DNA of 64,000 nucleotides from Comamonadaceae bacterium (GTDB lineage: Bacteria; Pseudomonadota; Gammaproteobacteria; Burkholderiales; Burkholderiaceae_C), in the NCBI GenBank assembly GCA_947443645.1, contig CANEXF010000007.1, forward strand, positions 62,001 through 126,000, in the 5' to 3' direction. The notes under the pieces were generated by a model. That model saw only the letters and a list, made by a program, of their open reading frames with translations. It was not told the DNA's origin and did no database searches. The stretch's first letter is position 1; the number at the start of each line of letters is the position of its first letter. A program made the position numbers and the translations under genes. Of the stretch, positions 1-8,429 are shown piece by piece.

Positions 1-265
1 GGCCCAGACGCCAGCCCAGATAGGCCGTGGACGTGAAGGAATAGCTTTTTTCAGCCGCGGCAGACAAGCTGTTGACGCCCGAATAAGCCGCCGGGAAAGC
101 CGGCTTGACCTGCCAGATGTAAGTGGCCTGGAATTTGGCATTGGCCGCTTCTGGCGCGGGCAAGTCGTCCTGCGCCTGCGCCGCAGCTGCGCACACCAGC
201 GCCAGCAGCAGCGTCGCGGCGAAAGGTTTCAAGCGGGGGTTAAAGCGAAGGTTCGCGAAGCGCAT
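1..265 (-). CDS. carbohydrate porin, OprB-like (C-terminus outside the window)
   Basis: Partial gene running off the left edge; only the first 88 codons are visible. It starts with an ATG at 265 and has a signal peptide of about 31 residues (hydrophobic LLLALVCAAAA, then AQAQ). The mature part reads QATYIWQVKPAFPAAYSG, then NSLSAAAEKSYSFTSTAYLG. This is the conserved first beta-strand region of OprB-type sugar-selective outer-membrane porins as I know them. The expected role is passive uptake of sugars or related solutes through the outer membrane. It lies 84 bp from the 3' end of the histidine kinase gene and is on the same strand. Assignment rests on the N-terminal motif only. Confidence 0.6.
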   Translation of the reverse strand, partial: MRFANLRFNPRLKPFAATLLLALVCAAAAQAQDDLPAPEAANAKFQATYIWQVKPAFPAAYSGVNSLSAAAEKSYSFTSTAYLGWRLG

Positions 266-349
266 CAGCAAAATAAGGCCATAGGTTGGGAGTGGAAGGA
301 GCTGGCGGACCAGGACGGCACAAACGCGAAAGCTTACGGGCGCTTTGTG

Positions 350-1774
350 TCAGGGCGACGACGACGCATCGACAAAGGTCACGCTGGCACGCAGGCCAGG
401 CGCGCCGTCCACCGCCTCGAGGCTAAGGCGCGCGCCCAGCAACTCAGCGTAACGGCTGACGATGGCCAGCCCCAGACCGGCGCCCTCACCTAGCCGCTGT
501 CCGGCCTGTCCCAGCGTCCAGCGGCTGCGCAGCAGCTCGGTATCGGGCTCCTTGAGGCCTGGACCATTGTCGGTCACAGACAGCACCGCCTGGCCCGCAA
601 TGCGCGCCACCGTGACCGTCACATGCGGCTGCGCGCTGCTTCCGTAGCGCAAGGCGTTGTCCAGCAGATTGCCCAGAATGCCCTCTATCAGGCCCGCATC
701 GGCCAACACAGTGACCGGCTCATCGAGCCCTTCACCGCCCAGATCCACCCCGGCCGCGTCTGCCTTGGGCAGAAAACGCAGCAGCACGCTGCGTACCAGC
801 ACATTGAGCTGCACCGGCTCAAGCCGCAAACCGGCGCGCGCCTCATCGGCCAGCGCCAGCGCCAGCAGCTGCTCGACCATGTGGCTGGCTCTGGCCTCGG
901 CGCGCGCAATGCCCTGAAGCTGCTCGCGCCAGACCATGGGGTCGCTGTGAGCCAGCGCATAGTCGGCCTGGGCACGTATGCCGGCCAGCGGCGTGCGCAA
1001 CTCATGGGCTACGTTGCCGGCAAATTCACGTTGCGCACTGATGCTTTCGTCCAGCCGCGCCAGCATAGAGTTCAGCGCGCGACCGAGCCGCTCGACATCG
1101 CGCGTGCTGGCGGCGCTGGTCACCGAGGCCGGCACGGGCGTGAGATCTCTCGCATCGCGCCTGTCCACGGCACGCTGCAGTTCAGCCAGCGGCCTGAGGT
1201 CGCGCTGTATCACCCAGCGCAGCCACCAGACCAGAAACAGCAACAGCAAGACCTGCGGCACCACCGAATAGGCCAGCATGCGGTGCAGCAGGCGGCTACG
1301 ACTGGCCGAGGTCTGGCCCATGACCACCGTGAATTCTGCGGGCTCGGTGCGGCGCAGGCTGACCACACGCAGCTCGCGGCCCTGAAAAATAATGTCGGCA
1401 AAGCCATAGGCGGCCTCTTGCGGCAAGGCTGGCGCACGCAGGCCGGCATGGCCCGCCACCAGCGTGCCTGCCGGCAAGAGCACCGCAAAATAAACCGATT
1501 CACTCTGGTCGAACAGCAATGAGCCCATTTCCTGTTGCGAGAGATTGAGCACCGGCCCGTCCGTGCTCATGCGCACATGGGCCGCAACCGCATAGGCGTC
1601 GTCCAGCAGTGACCGGTCAAAGGCCTGACCGGCAAAGTAGTTGGCCACCGACAAGGCCACCGTCGTGCCCAGCGCCCACATCAGGACCAGCGGCAACACC
1701 ACATGGCGCGCCACGTGGCTGCGCAAAGACGGTTTGCGGCTGGTCGTGTCCTGACGCTCCTTGATCGCGCTCAC
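350..1774 (-). CDS. two-component sensor histidine kinase
   Basis: 474-residue membrane sensor kinase of the TctE/QseC/CusS type. A first membrane segment lies at about residues 26-46, followed by a periplasmic domain of about 120 residues and a second segment at about 170-188, then a HAMP-like linker. The dimerisation/phosphoacceptor motif FAGNVAHELRTPLAG places the phosphorylated histidine at His257. The ATPase part carries the N box (GNLLDNALRYG), G1 (TDNGPGL) and G2 (GAGLGLAI). Its start overlaps the stop of the upstream response regulator gene by 4 bp, so the two are translationally coupled. Because the pair diverges from an RND metal-efflux operon, I infer that it senses metal (or envelope) stress and controls that operon. 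The ligand is not visible from sequence. Confidence 0.9.
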   Translation of the reverse strand: MSAIKERQDTTSRKPSLRSHVARHVVLPLVLMWALGTTVALSVANYFAGQAFDRSLLDDAYAVAAHVRMSTDGPVLNLSQQEMGSLLFDQSESVYFAVLLPAGTLVAGHAGLRAPALPQEAAYGFADIIFQGRELRVVSLRRTEPAEFTVVMGQTSASRSRLLHRMLAYSVVPQVLLLLFLVWWLRWVIQRDLRPLAELQRAVDRRDARDLTPVPASVTSAASTRDVERLGRALNSMLARLDESISAQREFAGNVAHELRTPLAGIRAQADYALAHSDPMVWREQLQGIARAEARASHMVEQLLALALADEARAGLRLEPVQLNVLVRSVLLRFLPKADAAGVDLGGEGLDEPVTVLADAGLIEGILGNLLDNALRYGSSAQPHVTVTVARIAGQAVLSVTDNGPGLKEPDTELLRSRWTLGQAGQRLGEGAGLGLAIVSRYAELLGARLSLEAVDGAPGLRASVTFVDASSSP

Positions 1775-2463
1775 GCGGCGTCCTCCTCGAGCACATAGCC
1801 CAGGCCACGCAAGGTGCGTATGCCAGCGCCACTGCCGGCGAGCTTTTTGCGCAGCCGCGAAATAAAGGCCTCCAGCGCGTTGTCGCCCAGTGCGTCATCG
1901 GTCTCCGAGAGCTTGTCGGACAGCACGCGCTTGCTGACCACACGGCCCGGCGGCGTCATCAGCTCCCACAAGACCTCAAACTCGCGGGCTGGCAAATCCC
2001 AGGGCTGGCCATGCAGAAAAAAGCGCCTGGCCTTGCGGTCCAGCGCCAGCAAGCCCTGCTCGACGCGGTCCGAGGTGCCGTGCACGCGGCGCACCAGGGC
2101 GCGCAAACGCGCCTCGACCTCAGCGAGTTCAAACGGTTTGCCCAGATAGTCATCGGCCCCGGCGTCCAGCCCGGCGATGCGCTCCTCGGTACGATCACGC
2201 GCCGTGAGCACCAGCACCGGCGTGCGGTCACCACGGGCGCGCGCCTCGCGCAGCACCACCAGGCCGTTGCCCAGGCCGCTGCGTTCATGGGCAGATACCG
2301 GCAGGTTCAGGTCCAGCAACACCGAGTCATAAACCTGCACGCGCCACCAGTGGCGGGCTTCATCCATGGTCGTGGCGATGTCCACGCGATGTCCGGCATC
2401 GCCCAGGCTGCGCAGCACCACATCACGCAACACGGCGTCGTCTTCAACCAGTAGGATTCGCAT
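1771..2463 (-). CDS. OmpR/PhoB-family response regulator
   Basis: 230-residue DNA-binding response regulator partnered with the adjacent kinase. The receiver domain (residues 1-115) shows the acidic pocket Asp8/Asp9, phosphoacceptor Asp51 (VLLDLNLP), Thr87 and Lys109 (LGKPF). The C-terminal winged helix (about 130-228) is of the OmpR type, ending in GLGYVLEE. Compared with typical relatives, the loop just after Asp51 is longer, with SAHERSGLGN inserted before GLVVLREAR; this could alter dimerisation or kinase specificity. The gene is the first of a two-gene operon and is transcribed away from the RND efflux operon that starts at 2585, which suggests it acts on the shared 121-bp intergenic region. 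Confidence 0.92.
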   Translation of the reverse strand: MRILLVEDDAVLRDVVLRSLGDAGHRVDIATTMDEARHWWRVQVYDSVLLDLNLPVSAHERSGLGNGLVVLREARARGDRTPVLVLTARDRTEERIAGLDAGADDYLGKPFELAEVEARLRALVRRVHGTSDRVEQGLLALDRKARRFFLHGQPWDLPAREFEVLWELMTPPGRVVSKRVLSDKLSETDDALGDNALEAFISRLRKKLAGSGAGIRTLRGLGYVLEEDAA

Positions 2464-2584
2464 GGGTTCCAGATTATTTACGGGTTGGCCTGTGCAAGGG
2501 TATGCAAGGGCGCGCCAGGCTACGTACTAATACCAAGCCGCCGGGTCAGTTACCGGTCAGCCTGCGCAGGCGATAAACGCCAGC
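2464..2584. promoter_or_regulatory. divergent control region between regulator and efflux operon
   Basis: The 121 bp between the two divergent operons must hold both promoters and probably the response-regulator operator. Visible palindromes are TACGTA (2521-2526) and the perfect 12-mer GCCTGCGCAGGC (2560-2571) just upstream of the efflux start. No convincing direct-repeat heptamers typical of PhoB-like sites were identified by eye. Confidence 0.4.
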
Positions 2585-3922
2585 ATGAGCATACGACAAT
2601 TATTTCTTGCGGCCAGCCTCGGCCTGGCCTTGCCGGCCGGCGCGCAGAGCAATGCGCCCGCCGCTGCGCCAGGGCCACAGCCGGCGCAAACACCCGCCTC
2701 TCCAAAGCAGCCGACGCTGAGTCCGGCCGACGCAAGTCCGATCTCGCTGGCGCAAGCGCTACAGGCCGCGCGCAACAATCTTGACGTTTCGCTGGCACGC
2801 CGCGCACTCGCCGCCGCGCAAGGCGACGTTGCGGCGGCAGACCACGGCCCGGCGCCGCTGCTTTCGACCAAGGCGTCGTCGATAGACCTGCAAAACGGCA
2901 TAGGCGGGGGCAACGTTTTTTCACAAAAGCGCATCGACAAGGCCATAGGCCTGGACTGGGCCTGGGAGCGCGGCAACAAGCGTGAACTGCGCACCCTGGC
3001 GGCCCAGCGCAACGCGGCAGCATTCAAGGCCGATATCGAGGACATGCTGGTGTTGCAGCAGCAAGCCACCGCCTTCGCCTACTTTGACCTGCTGGCCGCT
3101 CAGGAGCGGATCACGCAGATCGCCGAACTTGCCAACAGCGCCAGCCAGCTCGCCAGCACCGCCGCCCGGCGCGTGCAAGCCGGCGATCTGGCGCAGCAGG
3201 ACGCAGCCCGCACCGAGATTGAAGCCCAGCGCGCCAGCACCGACCTGCTCAGTGCCAAGCTGGACCGCCAACGTGCCGCCCTGGCACTGGCGCAACTGAC
3301 CGGCTTCACCGGACCCGGATCGCTGGTGGCCCAGCCCGACTGGCCTGCAGGGCTGGCCAGCGACGCCAAGCCGGACGGCAACTGGACCTACCCGGCGCTT
3401 GAAGCCCGGGCCGATGTGCGCGCGGCGCAGCAGCGCGTGGAAGCCGCCAGAGCCGCGCTGGACGTCGCCTCGGCGCAGAAAAAAGCCGACATCACGCTGG
3501 GCACCTCCTTCGACCATTTTCCCGGCACCTCCAACCGCCTGCTGGAGTTGCGGCTGCAGATGCCGCTCTACGGCATTCTGGGCGGCTACAACTTTCAGGG
3601 CGAAGTCGCCAGAGCCCAGGCGCAGCTAGACCAGGCGCAAGACCTGCTGGAAAAAACCCGCCGCGCCGCCAGCGCTGATTTCCAGCGCCTGCAGCAAGAC
3701 AAGCAGGGCGCCGCAGCGCGCGCACTGAGCTATGAAGCCACCATCTTGCCGCGCGCGCGCAAGGTCGCCGAGATGGCCGAGCTGGCCTACAACAAGGGCG
3801 CGCTGTCGCTCACCGAACTGATAGACGCACGCCGCACGCTGCGCAGCATCCTGATAGAGGACCTGGCCGCGCGCACCGACCATGCCAAGGCCGCGCAGGC
3901 CTGGCTGCTGCGTCAGCCCTAA
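2585..3922 (+). CDS. outer-membrane efflux protein, TolC/CzcC family
   Basis: 445-residue outer-membrane channel subunit of a tripartite RND pump. It has an N-terminal signal peptide (about residues 1-21, ending GAQS), a proline/alanine-rich stretch, then two long alpha-helical repeats of the OEP type rich in Ala, Gln and Arg. The second helical hairpin (for example ALEARADVRAAQQRVEAAR, about residue 270) is characteristic of the family. It is the first gene of an operon with the adaptor (3987) and the RND pump (5255), 64 bp upstream of the adaptor start. Export of divalent or monovalent metal ions to the outside is expected from the pump type. Confidence 0.87.
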   Translation: MSIRQLFLAASLGLALPAGAQSNAPAAAPGPQPAQTPASPKQPTLSPADASPISLAQALQAARNNLDVSLARRALAAAQGDVAAADHGPAPLLSTKASSIDLQNGIGGGNVFSQKRIDKAIGLDWAWERGNKRELRTLAAQRNAAAFKADIEDMLVLQQQATAFAYFDLLAAQERITQIAELANSASQLASTAARRVQAGDLAQQDAARTEIEAQRASTDLLSAKLDRQRAALALAQLTGFTGPGSLVAQPDWPAGLASDAKPDGNWTYPALEARADVRAAQQRVEAARAALDVASAQKKADITLGTSFDHFPGTSNRLLELRLQMPLYGILGGYNFQGEVARAQAQLDQAQDLLEKTRRAASADFQRLQQDKQGAAARALSYEATILPRARKVAEMAELAYNKGALSLTELIDARRTLRSILIEDLAARTDHAKAAQAWLLRQP

Positions 3923-3986
3923 GCCCATAAGCGACAGCTACTGGCCCGCCCCCTTATCAAGCACCAACCATTTCCCTGGAATCACC

Positions 3987-5258
3987 GTGAAACGCACTCC
4001 CCTGTTCATCCTCACCGCCAGCGCGCTGCTCGCGCTCACCCTGCTGGCCGGCTGCAACGAAGCCGCCGCGCCAGCGCCTGAAGCACCCGCACCGATACTG
4101 CAAGGCAACCAGCTGCGCTTTGCGCCCGGCCACCCGCAACTGGCTTTGCTGGGGCTGGCCACGGCCGCACCGGGCAAGGCGATTTCGGTCGAACTGCCGG
4201 CCCGACTGGTCTGGAACGAAGAACGCACCCAACGCATTTACCCGGCGTTTGCTGGCCGGGTCATGGCCATCAAGGCCGACCTTGGCCAGGTCGTCAGGGC
4301 CGGCACCTTGCTGGCCGAACTGGCATCGCCCGATTTTGGCGGCGCGCAAGCCGACACGTCCAAGGCGCAAGCCGATGCCCGCCTGACGCAAAAAGCGCTG
4401 CAGCGCCAGCGCGAGCTGTTTGAAGCCGGCATCATCGCGCGCAAGGACCTGGACCAGGCCGAGGCCGACGCCGCGCGCGCGCAGGCCGAAAGCCAGCGCG
4501 CCGAAGCCCGCACCCGGCTTTACGGCGGCGGCACAGGCAACATCAACCAGCAACTGGCACTGATCGCCAGCATCAGCGGCGTGGTGGTCGAGCGCAACCT
4601 CAACCCCGGCCAGGAAGTGCGACCCGACCAGTCCGGCCCCGGCGTGCCAGCGCTGTTTGTGGTGACCGACCCCAGCTCGCTGTGGGTGCAGATCGATGCG
4701 CGTGAGGCCGAGATCGGCACGCTCAAGCCCGGTGCGGTTTTCGAGCTCATCATTCCAACCCTGCCAGGCCAGAAATTCGAAGGCCGCGTGACCGCCGCCG
4801 CCGATTTCATTGATCCGGCCACGCGCACCATCAAGGTCAGGGGCCTGGTCGCCAACCCCGAGCGCAGGCTCAAGGCCGAAATGCTGGCCACGGCCCGCAT
4901 TGAACGCATCATCGGCCCGGGCGTGGTGATTCCAGCGCAGGCGGTCTCGCTGCTAGGCGCAAAGCAGACCGTGCTGGTACAGGTGCAGCCTGGCGTATTT
5001 GAGTCGCGTTCCGTGACCTTGAGCTACCAGGGGCCGCGCGAGGCCGTGGTGGCCACGGGACTGGAAGCCGGCGAGCAGGTCGTCAGCGAGAACATGCTGC
5101 TGCTGGCGCGCGAGTTCCGCTCGGCGCAAAACGAAGCCAAACCGGCTGAAACTTCAGACAAAAACAAGCTCGCAGCGCCCGCCAGTCCTGCGCAAGCAGC
5201 TATGAATAACGTAGCGCCAGCAACGCCATCAGCATCCGGCTCAAAGGCTCAACGATGA
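3987..5258 (+). CDS. RND efflux periplasmic adaptor (CzcB/CusB-like lipoprotein)
   Basis: 423-residue membrane-fusion protein that links the inner-membrane RND pump to the outer-membrane channel. I chose the GTG at 3987 because it gives a proper lipoprotein signal (ALLALTLLAGC) with acylated Cys at about residue 19. A barrel-sandwich (lipoyl-like) segment reads AGRVMAIKADLGQVVRAGTL, then comes an alpha-hairpin rich in Ala/Gln/Glu (about residues 125-175), a beta-barrel and a membrane-proximal domain (SLLGAKQTVLVQV). Its stop overlaps the next start (ATGA). The last 45 residues are low-complexity and contain a copy of repeat family B at 5190-5217, which looks like an insertion that was tolerated in the disordered tail. 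Confidence 0.9.
   Translation: MKRTPLFILTASALLALTLLAGCNEAAAPAPEAPAPILQGNQLRFAPGHPQLALLGLATAAPGKAISVELPARLVWNEERTQRIYPAFAGRVMAIKADLGQVVRAGTLLAELASPDFGGAQADTSKAQADARLTQKALQRQRELFEAGIIARKDLDQAEADAARAQAESQRAEARTRLYGGGTGNINQQLALIASISGVVVERNLNPGQEVRPDQSGPGVPALFVVTDPSSLWVQIDAREAEIGTLKPGAVFELIIPTLPGQKFEGRVTAAADFIDPATRTIKVRGLVANPERRLKAEMLATARIERIIGPGVVIPAQAVSLLGAKQTVLVQVQPGVFESRSVTLSYQGPREAVVATGLEAGEQVVSENMLLLAREFRSAQNEAKPAETSDKNKLAAPASPAQAAMNNVAPATPSASGSKAQR
5190..5217 (-). repeat. repeat family B copy inside the adaptor gene
   Basis: Read on the minus strand, GCGCTACGTTATTCATAGCT followed by GCTTGCGC matches the dispersed repeat core seen between genes at 14437, 26740, 44452, 57607 and 59729. In the gene it encodes AQAAMNNVAP near the C-terminus. 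Confidence 0.75.
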
Positions 5259-8200
5259 AACGCCTGATCCACTACGCGCTGCACCAGCCGCTTTTCATCG
5301 TGCTGGGCACGCTGCTGTTCATCATGTCTGGCGTGATCGCTTTCAAGAACCTGTCGGTTGAAGCCTTCCCCGACGTGACCGACACCCAGGTCACGGTGAT
5401 CGCGCTCTACCCGGGCCGGGCCGCCGAAGAAGTTGAGAAACAGGTCACGCTACCCATAGAGACCGCGCTGTCCGGACTGCCCAATTCGATACGGCTGTTT
5501 TCTCACACGCAGTTTGGCCTGTCCTACACCGTCATCACTTATGACGATGCAGCCAACGTCAACATCGTGCGTCAGCAAGTCAACGAGCGACTGAACAGCG
5601 TGGATTTGCCGCCTGGCGCGCAAGTCAATGTGGCGCCCAACGCCACGCCGGTCGGCGAGGTGATGCGCTACCGCGTACGCGGCGACGGACAAACCCCAAC
5701 CGACCTGCGCACGCTGGAAGACTGGGTGATTGAGCGCGGACTGCGCCAGGTACCCGGCGTGGCCGACGTGGTCGCCATGGGCGGCTTCATCAAGCAGTAC
5801 GAGGTGCAACCCGACCTCGACAAGCTGCGCGCCTACAAGCTGACCTTTCAAAACCTGCTCGACGCGCTCGGCCGGGGCAACTCCAATGCCGGTGGCAGCT
5901 ACGTGGCCCAGGGCCAGCAGCAGTTCGCAATTCGCGGCATCGGCCTGCTGCAGTCGGCTGACGACATAGGCCGCATCGTGGTCGCCGCCAGGGGCGCCAC
6001 CCCGATCCTGATCCGCGACATTGCCGAGATCAAGATTGGCGCCGTGCCGCGCCTGGGCATTGTTGGCCAGGACCAGGACGATGACATCGTGACCGGCATC
6101 GTCATCATGCGCAAAGGCGAGAACCCCAGCATTGTGCTCAAGGGTGTGAAGGACAAGATTGCCGAACTCAACGCGCGCGGCCTGCCCAAGGGCGTGCAGA
6201 TCCTGCCTTACTACGACCGCACCTGGCTGATGGGCAAGACGCTGACAACGGTGTTCAAGAACCTGGTCGAAGGTGCGCTGCTGGTCGCCCTGGTGCTCTA
6301 TCTGTTCCTGTCCAACGTGCGCGCCAGCCTGGCCGTGGTGATGGTGATTCCGCTGGCGCTGCTGGCCACCTTCCTGGGCCTGAAGATCATGGGCGTGCCG
6401 GCCAACCTGCTGAGCCTGGGCGCGATGGACTTCGGCATCATCGTGGATGGCGCGGTGATCGTGATTGAAAACATCATGCACCGACTCGCGCAAAACCGCG
6501 AGGACATGCCGGAAAGCGAACGCCGCCAGACCATCATCGACGCGGCCAATGAGGTGGGCCGGCCGACGCTGTTTTCCATGCTCATCATCATTGCCGCGCA
6601 CATCCCGATTTTTGCGCTGCAACGCCATGAAGGCCGCATCTTCCAGCCAATGGCGCTGTCGGTGACCACGGCCCTGGTCGGCTCGCTGATTTTCTCGCTG
6701 ACCCTGGTGCCCCTGATGGCCTACTGGACGCTGCGCAAAAAGCTGCCGCACGGCGACAACCGCGTGGTCATGAGCTGCAAGCTCTTGTACGAGCCGGTGC
6801 TGGCCTGGGCGCTGGAGCGCCGCCGCACCGTGGTGGTGATCGCGCTTGGCGTCTTTGCGCTCAGCATGGTCGCAGCGGCACGGCTGGGCTCGGAGTTTTT
6901 GCCCGAGCTCAATGAAGGCACCTTCTGGGCCAACTTCGATATGCCGTCCAGCGTCTCCAGTGAAGAGGCCGCCAAGATTCTGCTGATGGCGCGCAAGGCG
7001 CTCAACAGCGTTCCCGAAGTGCGCACCGCCGTCTCCAAGGCCGGCCAGCCCGAAGATGGCACCGACCCCAAAACACTGAGCATGGCGGAGATTTTTGTCG
7101 ACGTGAAGCCGCAGGAAGAATGGCGCAAAGGCCTGAGCCGCGACCAGCTGATCGAGGAGATGGACGCCAAGCTGCGCGCCATACCCGGCATAGACCCGGC
7201 GTTCTCGCAGCCCATACGCGACAACGTGCTGGAGTCTATCTCCCAGATCAAGGGGCAGATCGTGGTCAAGGTCTCTGGCGAGGACTTGAACGAGCTGCGC
7301 CGCGTGGCCGAAGCCATACAGCGCGAGATCAAGCAGGTGCAGGGCGTGCAGCGCGGCGAGATTGACCGGCTGGGCGATTTGCCGCAACTGGTAATAGACA
7401 TTGACCGCGATCGCGCCGCCCGCCTGGGCCTGAACGTACAGGACATCCAGGACGTGGTCGAGGCCGCGCTCGGCGGCAAGGCGGCCACCCAACTATGGGA
7501 AGGCGAGCGCAAGTTTGCTGTTGCCGTGCGCCTGCCTGACGCCAAGCGGGTGATTGCGGCGCTGCCGCAAACGCTGATTCCCACACCCGACGGCGGCTAC
7601 ACCCAGCTCGGCAGCGTGGCGACTATCCGTGAATCCAATGGCGCCATGAACATCGCGCGCGAGGCCGGACGCCGCACCGTGGCCATAGGCATCTTCATCA
7701 AGGGCCGCGACATGGGCTCGGTGGTCAAGGACATGCAGACCCGGGTCGCGCAAAACGTCAAGCTGCCCAGCGGCTACACCGTGGGCTGGTCGGGTGAGTT
7801 CGAGAACCAGGAACGCGCCATGCAAAGGCTGTCTGTGGTGGTGCCGATTTCACTGCTGCTGATCTTTGTGCTGCTGTTCGACGCCTTCAAGTCCTTCCGC
7901 ATGGCTGCGCTGATTCTGATCAACGTGCCGCTGGCACTGATTGGCGGCTTTGTGGCGCTGTGGATGTTCTCGATACCGCTGTCGGTCTCTGCGGCGATTG
8001 GCTTCATCGCGCTGTCAGGTCAGGCGGTGCTCAACGGTGTGGTGATGCTGTCGGTATTCCAGCAGCTGCAAAACGCCGGCCACAGCGTGCTCAACGCGGT
8101 CAAGCTGGGCTCGATGCAGCGTCTGCGCACCGTGCTGATGACCGCCATGCTGGCGGCGCTCGGCCTGTTGCCGATGGCGCTGTCGCATGACATTGGCTCG

Positions 8201-8359
8201 GAAACCCAACGCCCACTGGCGATCGTGGTGATTGGTGGCCTGATCACGGCAACCCTGCTCACGCTGGTGGTCTTGCCGGTGCTGTATGTGGCCTGGTTCA
8301 GCAAAGACAAAAAGCAGCCAAGCGATCCAAAACCAGCAGCCGTTGAAATTTCTGCATAA
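5255..8359 (+). CDS. heavy-metal RND efflux pump, CzcA family
   Basis: 1034-residue inner-membrane proton-driven pump of the HME-RND class. One membrane helix at the N-terminus is followed by a large periplasmic loop, helices 2-6, a second periplasmic loop and helices 8-12. The helix-4 signature DFGIIVDGAVIVIEN at about residues 392-406 carries the proton-relay acids; a DFG...DGA pattern is the one I associate with CzcA-type pumps for Zn, Co and Cd rather than CusA-type Cu/Ag pumps. The end of the gene is Lys/Pro rich. The start overlaps the adaptor stop, making a three-gene operon in the order channel-adaptor-pump. The metal specificity is inferred only from the helix-4 motif. Confidence 0.93.
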   Translation: MKRLIHYALHQPLFIVLGTLLFIMSGVIAFKNLSVEAFPDVTDTQVTVIALYPGRAAEEVEKQVTLPIETALSGLPNSIRLFSHTQFGLSYTVITYDDAANVNIVRQQVNERLNSVDLPPGAQVNVAPNATPVGEVMRYRVRGDGQTPTDLRTLEDWVIERGLRQVPGVADVVAMGGFIKQYEVQPDLDKLRAYKLTFQNLLDALGRGNSNAGGSYVAQGQQQFAIRGIGLLQSADDIGRIVVAARGATPILIRDIAEIKIGAVPRLGIVGQDQDDDIVTGIVIMRKGENPSIVLKGVKDKIAELNARGLPKGVQILPYYDRTWLMGKTLTTVFKNLVEGALLVALVLYLFLSNVRASLAVVMVIPLALLATFLGLKIMGVPANLLSLGAMDFGIIVDGAVIVIENIMHRLAQNREDMPESERRQTIIDAANEVGRPTLFSMLIIIAAHIPIFALQRHEGRIFQPMALSVTTALVGSLIFSLTLVPLMAYWTLRKKLPHGDNRVVMSCKLLYEPVLAWALERRRTVVVIALGVFALSMVAAARLGSEFLPELNEGTFWANFDMPSSVSSEEAAKILLMARKALNSVPEVRTAVSKAGQPEDGTDPKTLSMAEIFVDVKPQEEWRKGLSRDQLIEEMDAKLRAIPGIDPAFSQPIRDNVLESISQIKGQIVVKVSGEDLNELRRVAEAIQREIKQVQGVQRGEIDRLGDLPQLVIDIDRDRAARLGLNVQDIQDVVEAALGGKAATQLWEGERKFAVAVRLPDAKRVIAALPQTLIPTPDGGYTQLGSVATIRESNGAMNIAREAGRRTVAIGIFIKGRDMGSVVKDMQTRVAQNVKLPSGYTVGWSGEFENQERAMQRLSVVVPISLLLIFVLLFDAFKSFRMAALILINVPLALIGGFVALWMFSIPLSVSAAIGFIALSGQAVLNGVVMLSVFQQLQNAGHSVLNAVKLGSMQRLRTVLMTAMLAALGLLPMALSHDIGSETQRPLAIVVIGGLITATLLTLVVLPVLYVAWFSKDKKQPSDPKPAAVEISA

Positions 8360-8391
8360 CGTCAGCTAGCGTCACGTAAGCGTCATTGCAG

Positions 8392-8427
8392 GCACCAGAT
8401 CGGGAACAAGGTTTCCGGCTCTGGTGC
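8392..8427. terminator. hairpin between convergent efflux operons
   Basis: GCACCAGA (8392-8399) pairs with TCTGGTGC (8420-8427), and the inner GGGAAC/GTTTCC extends the stem. There is no T-run, but the position between two converging operons fits a bidirectional terminator. Confidence 0.55.
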
Positions 8428-8429
8428 GC

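Noticed and set aside
5450..7492. A 680-codon open frame antisense to the first RND pump gene
   Set aside because: It mirrors the codon bias of the real gene, is His/Gln/Arg-rich and has no recognisable domain; the sense gene is fully conserved.
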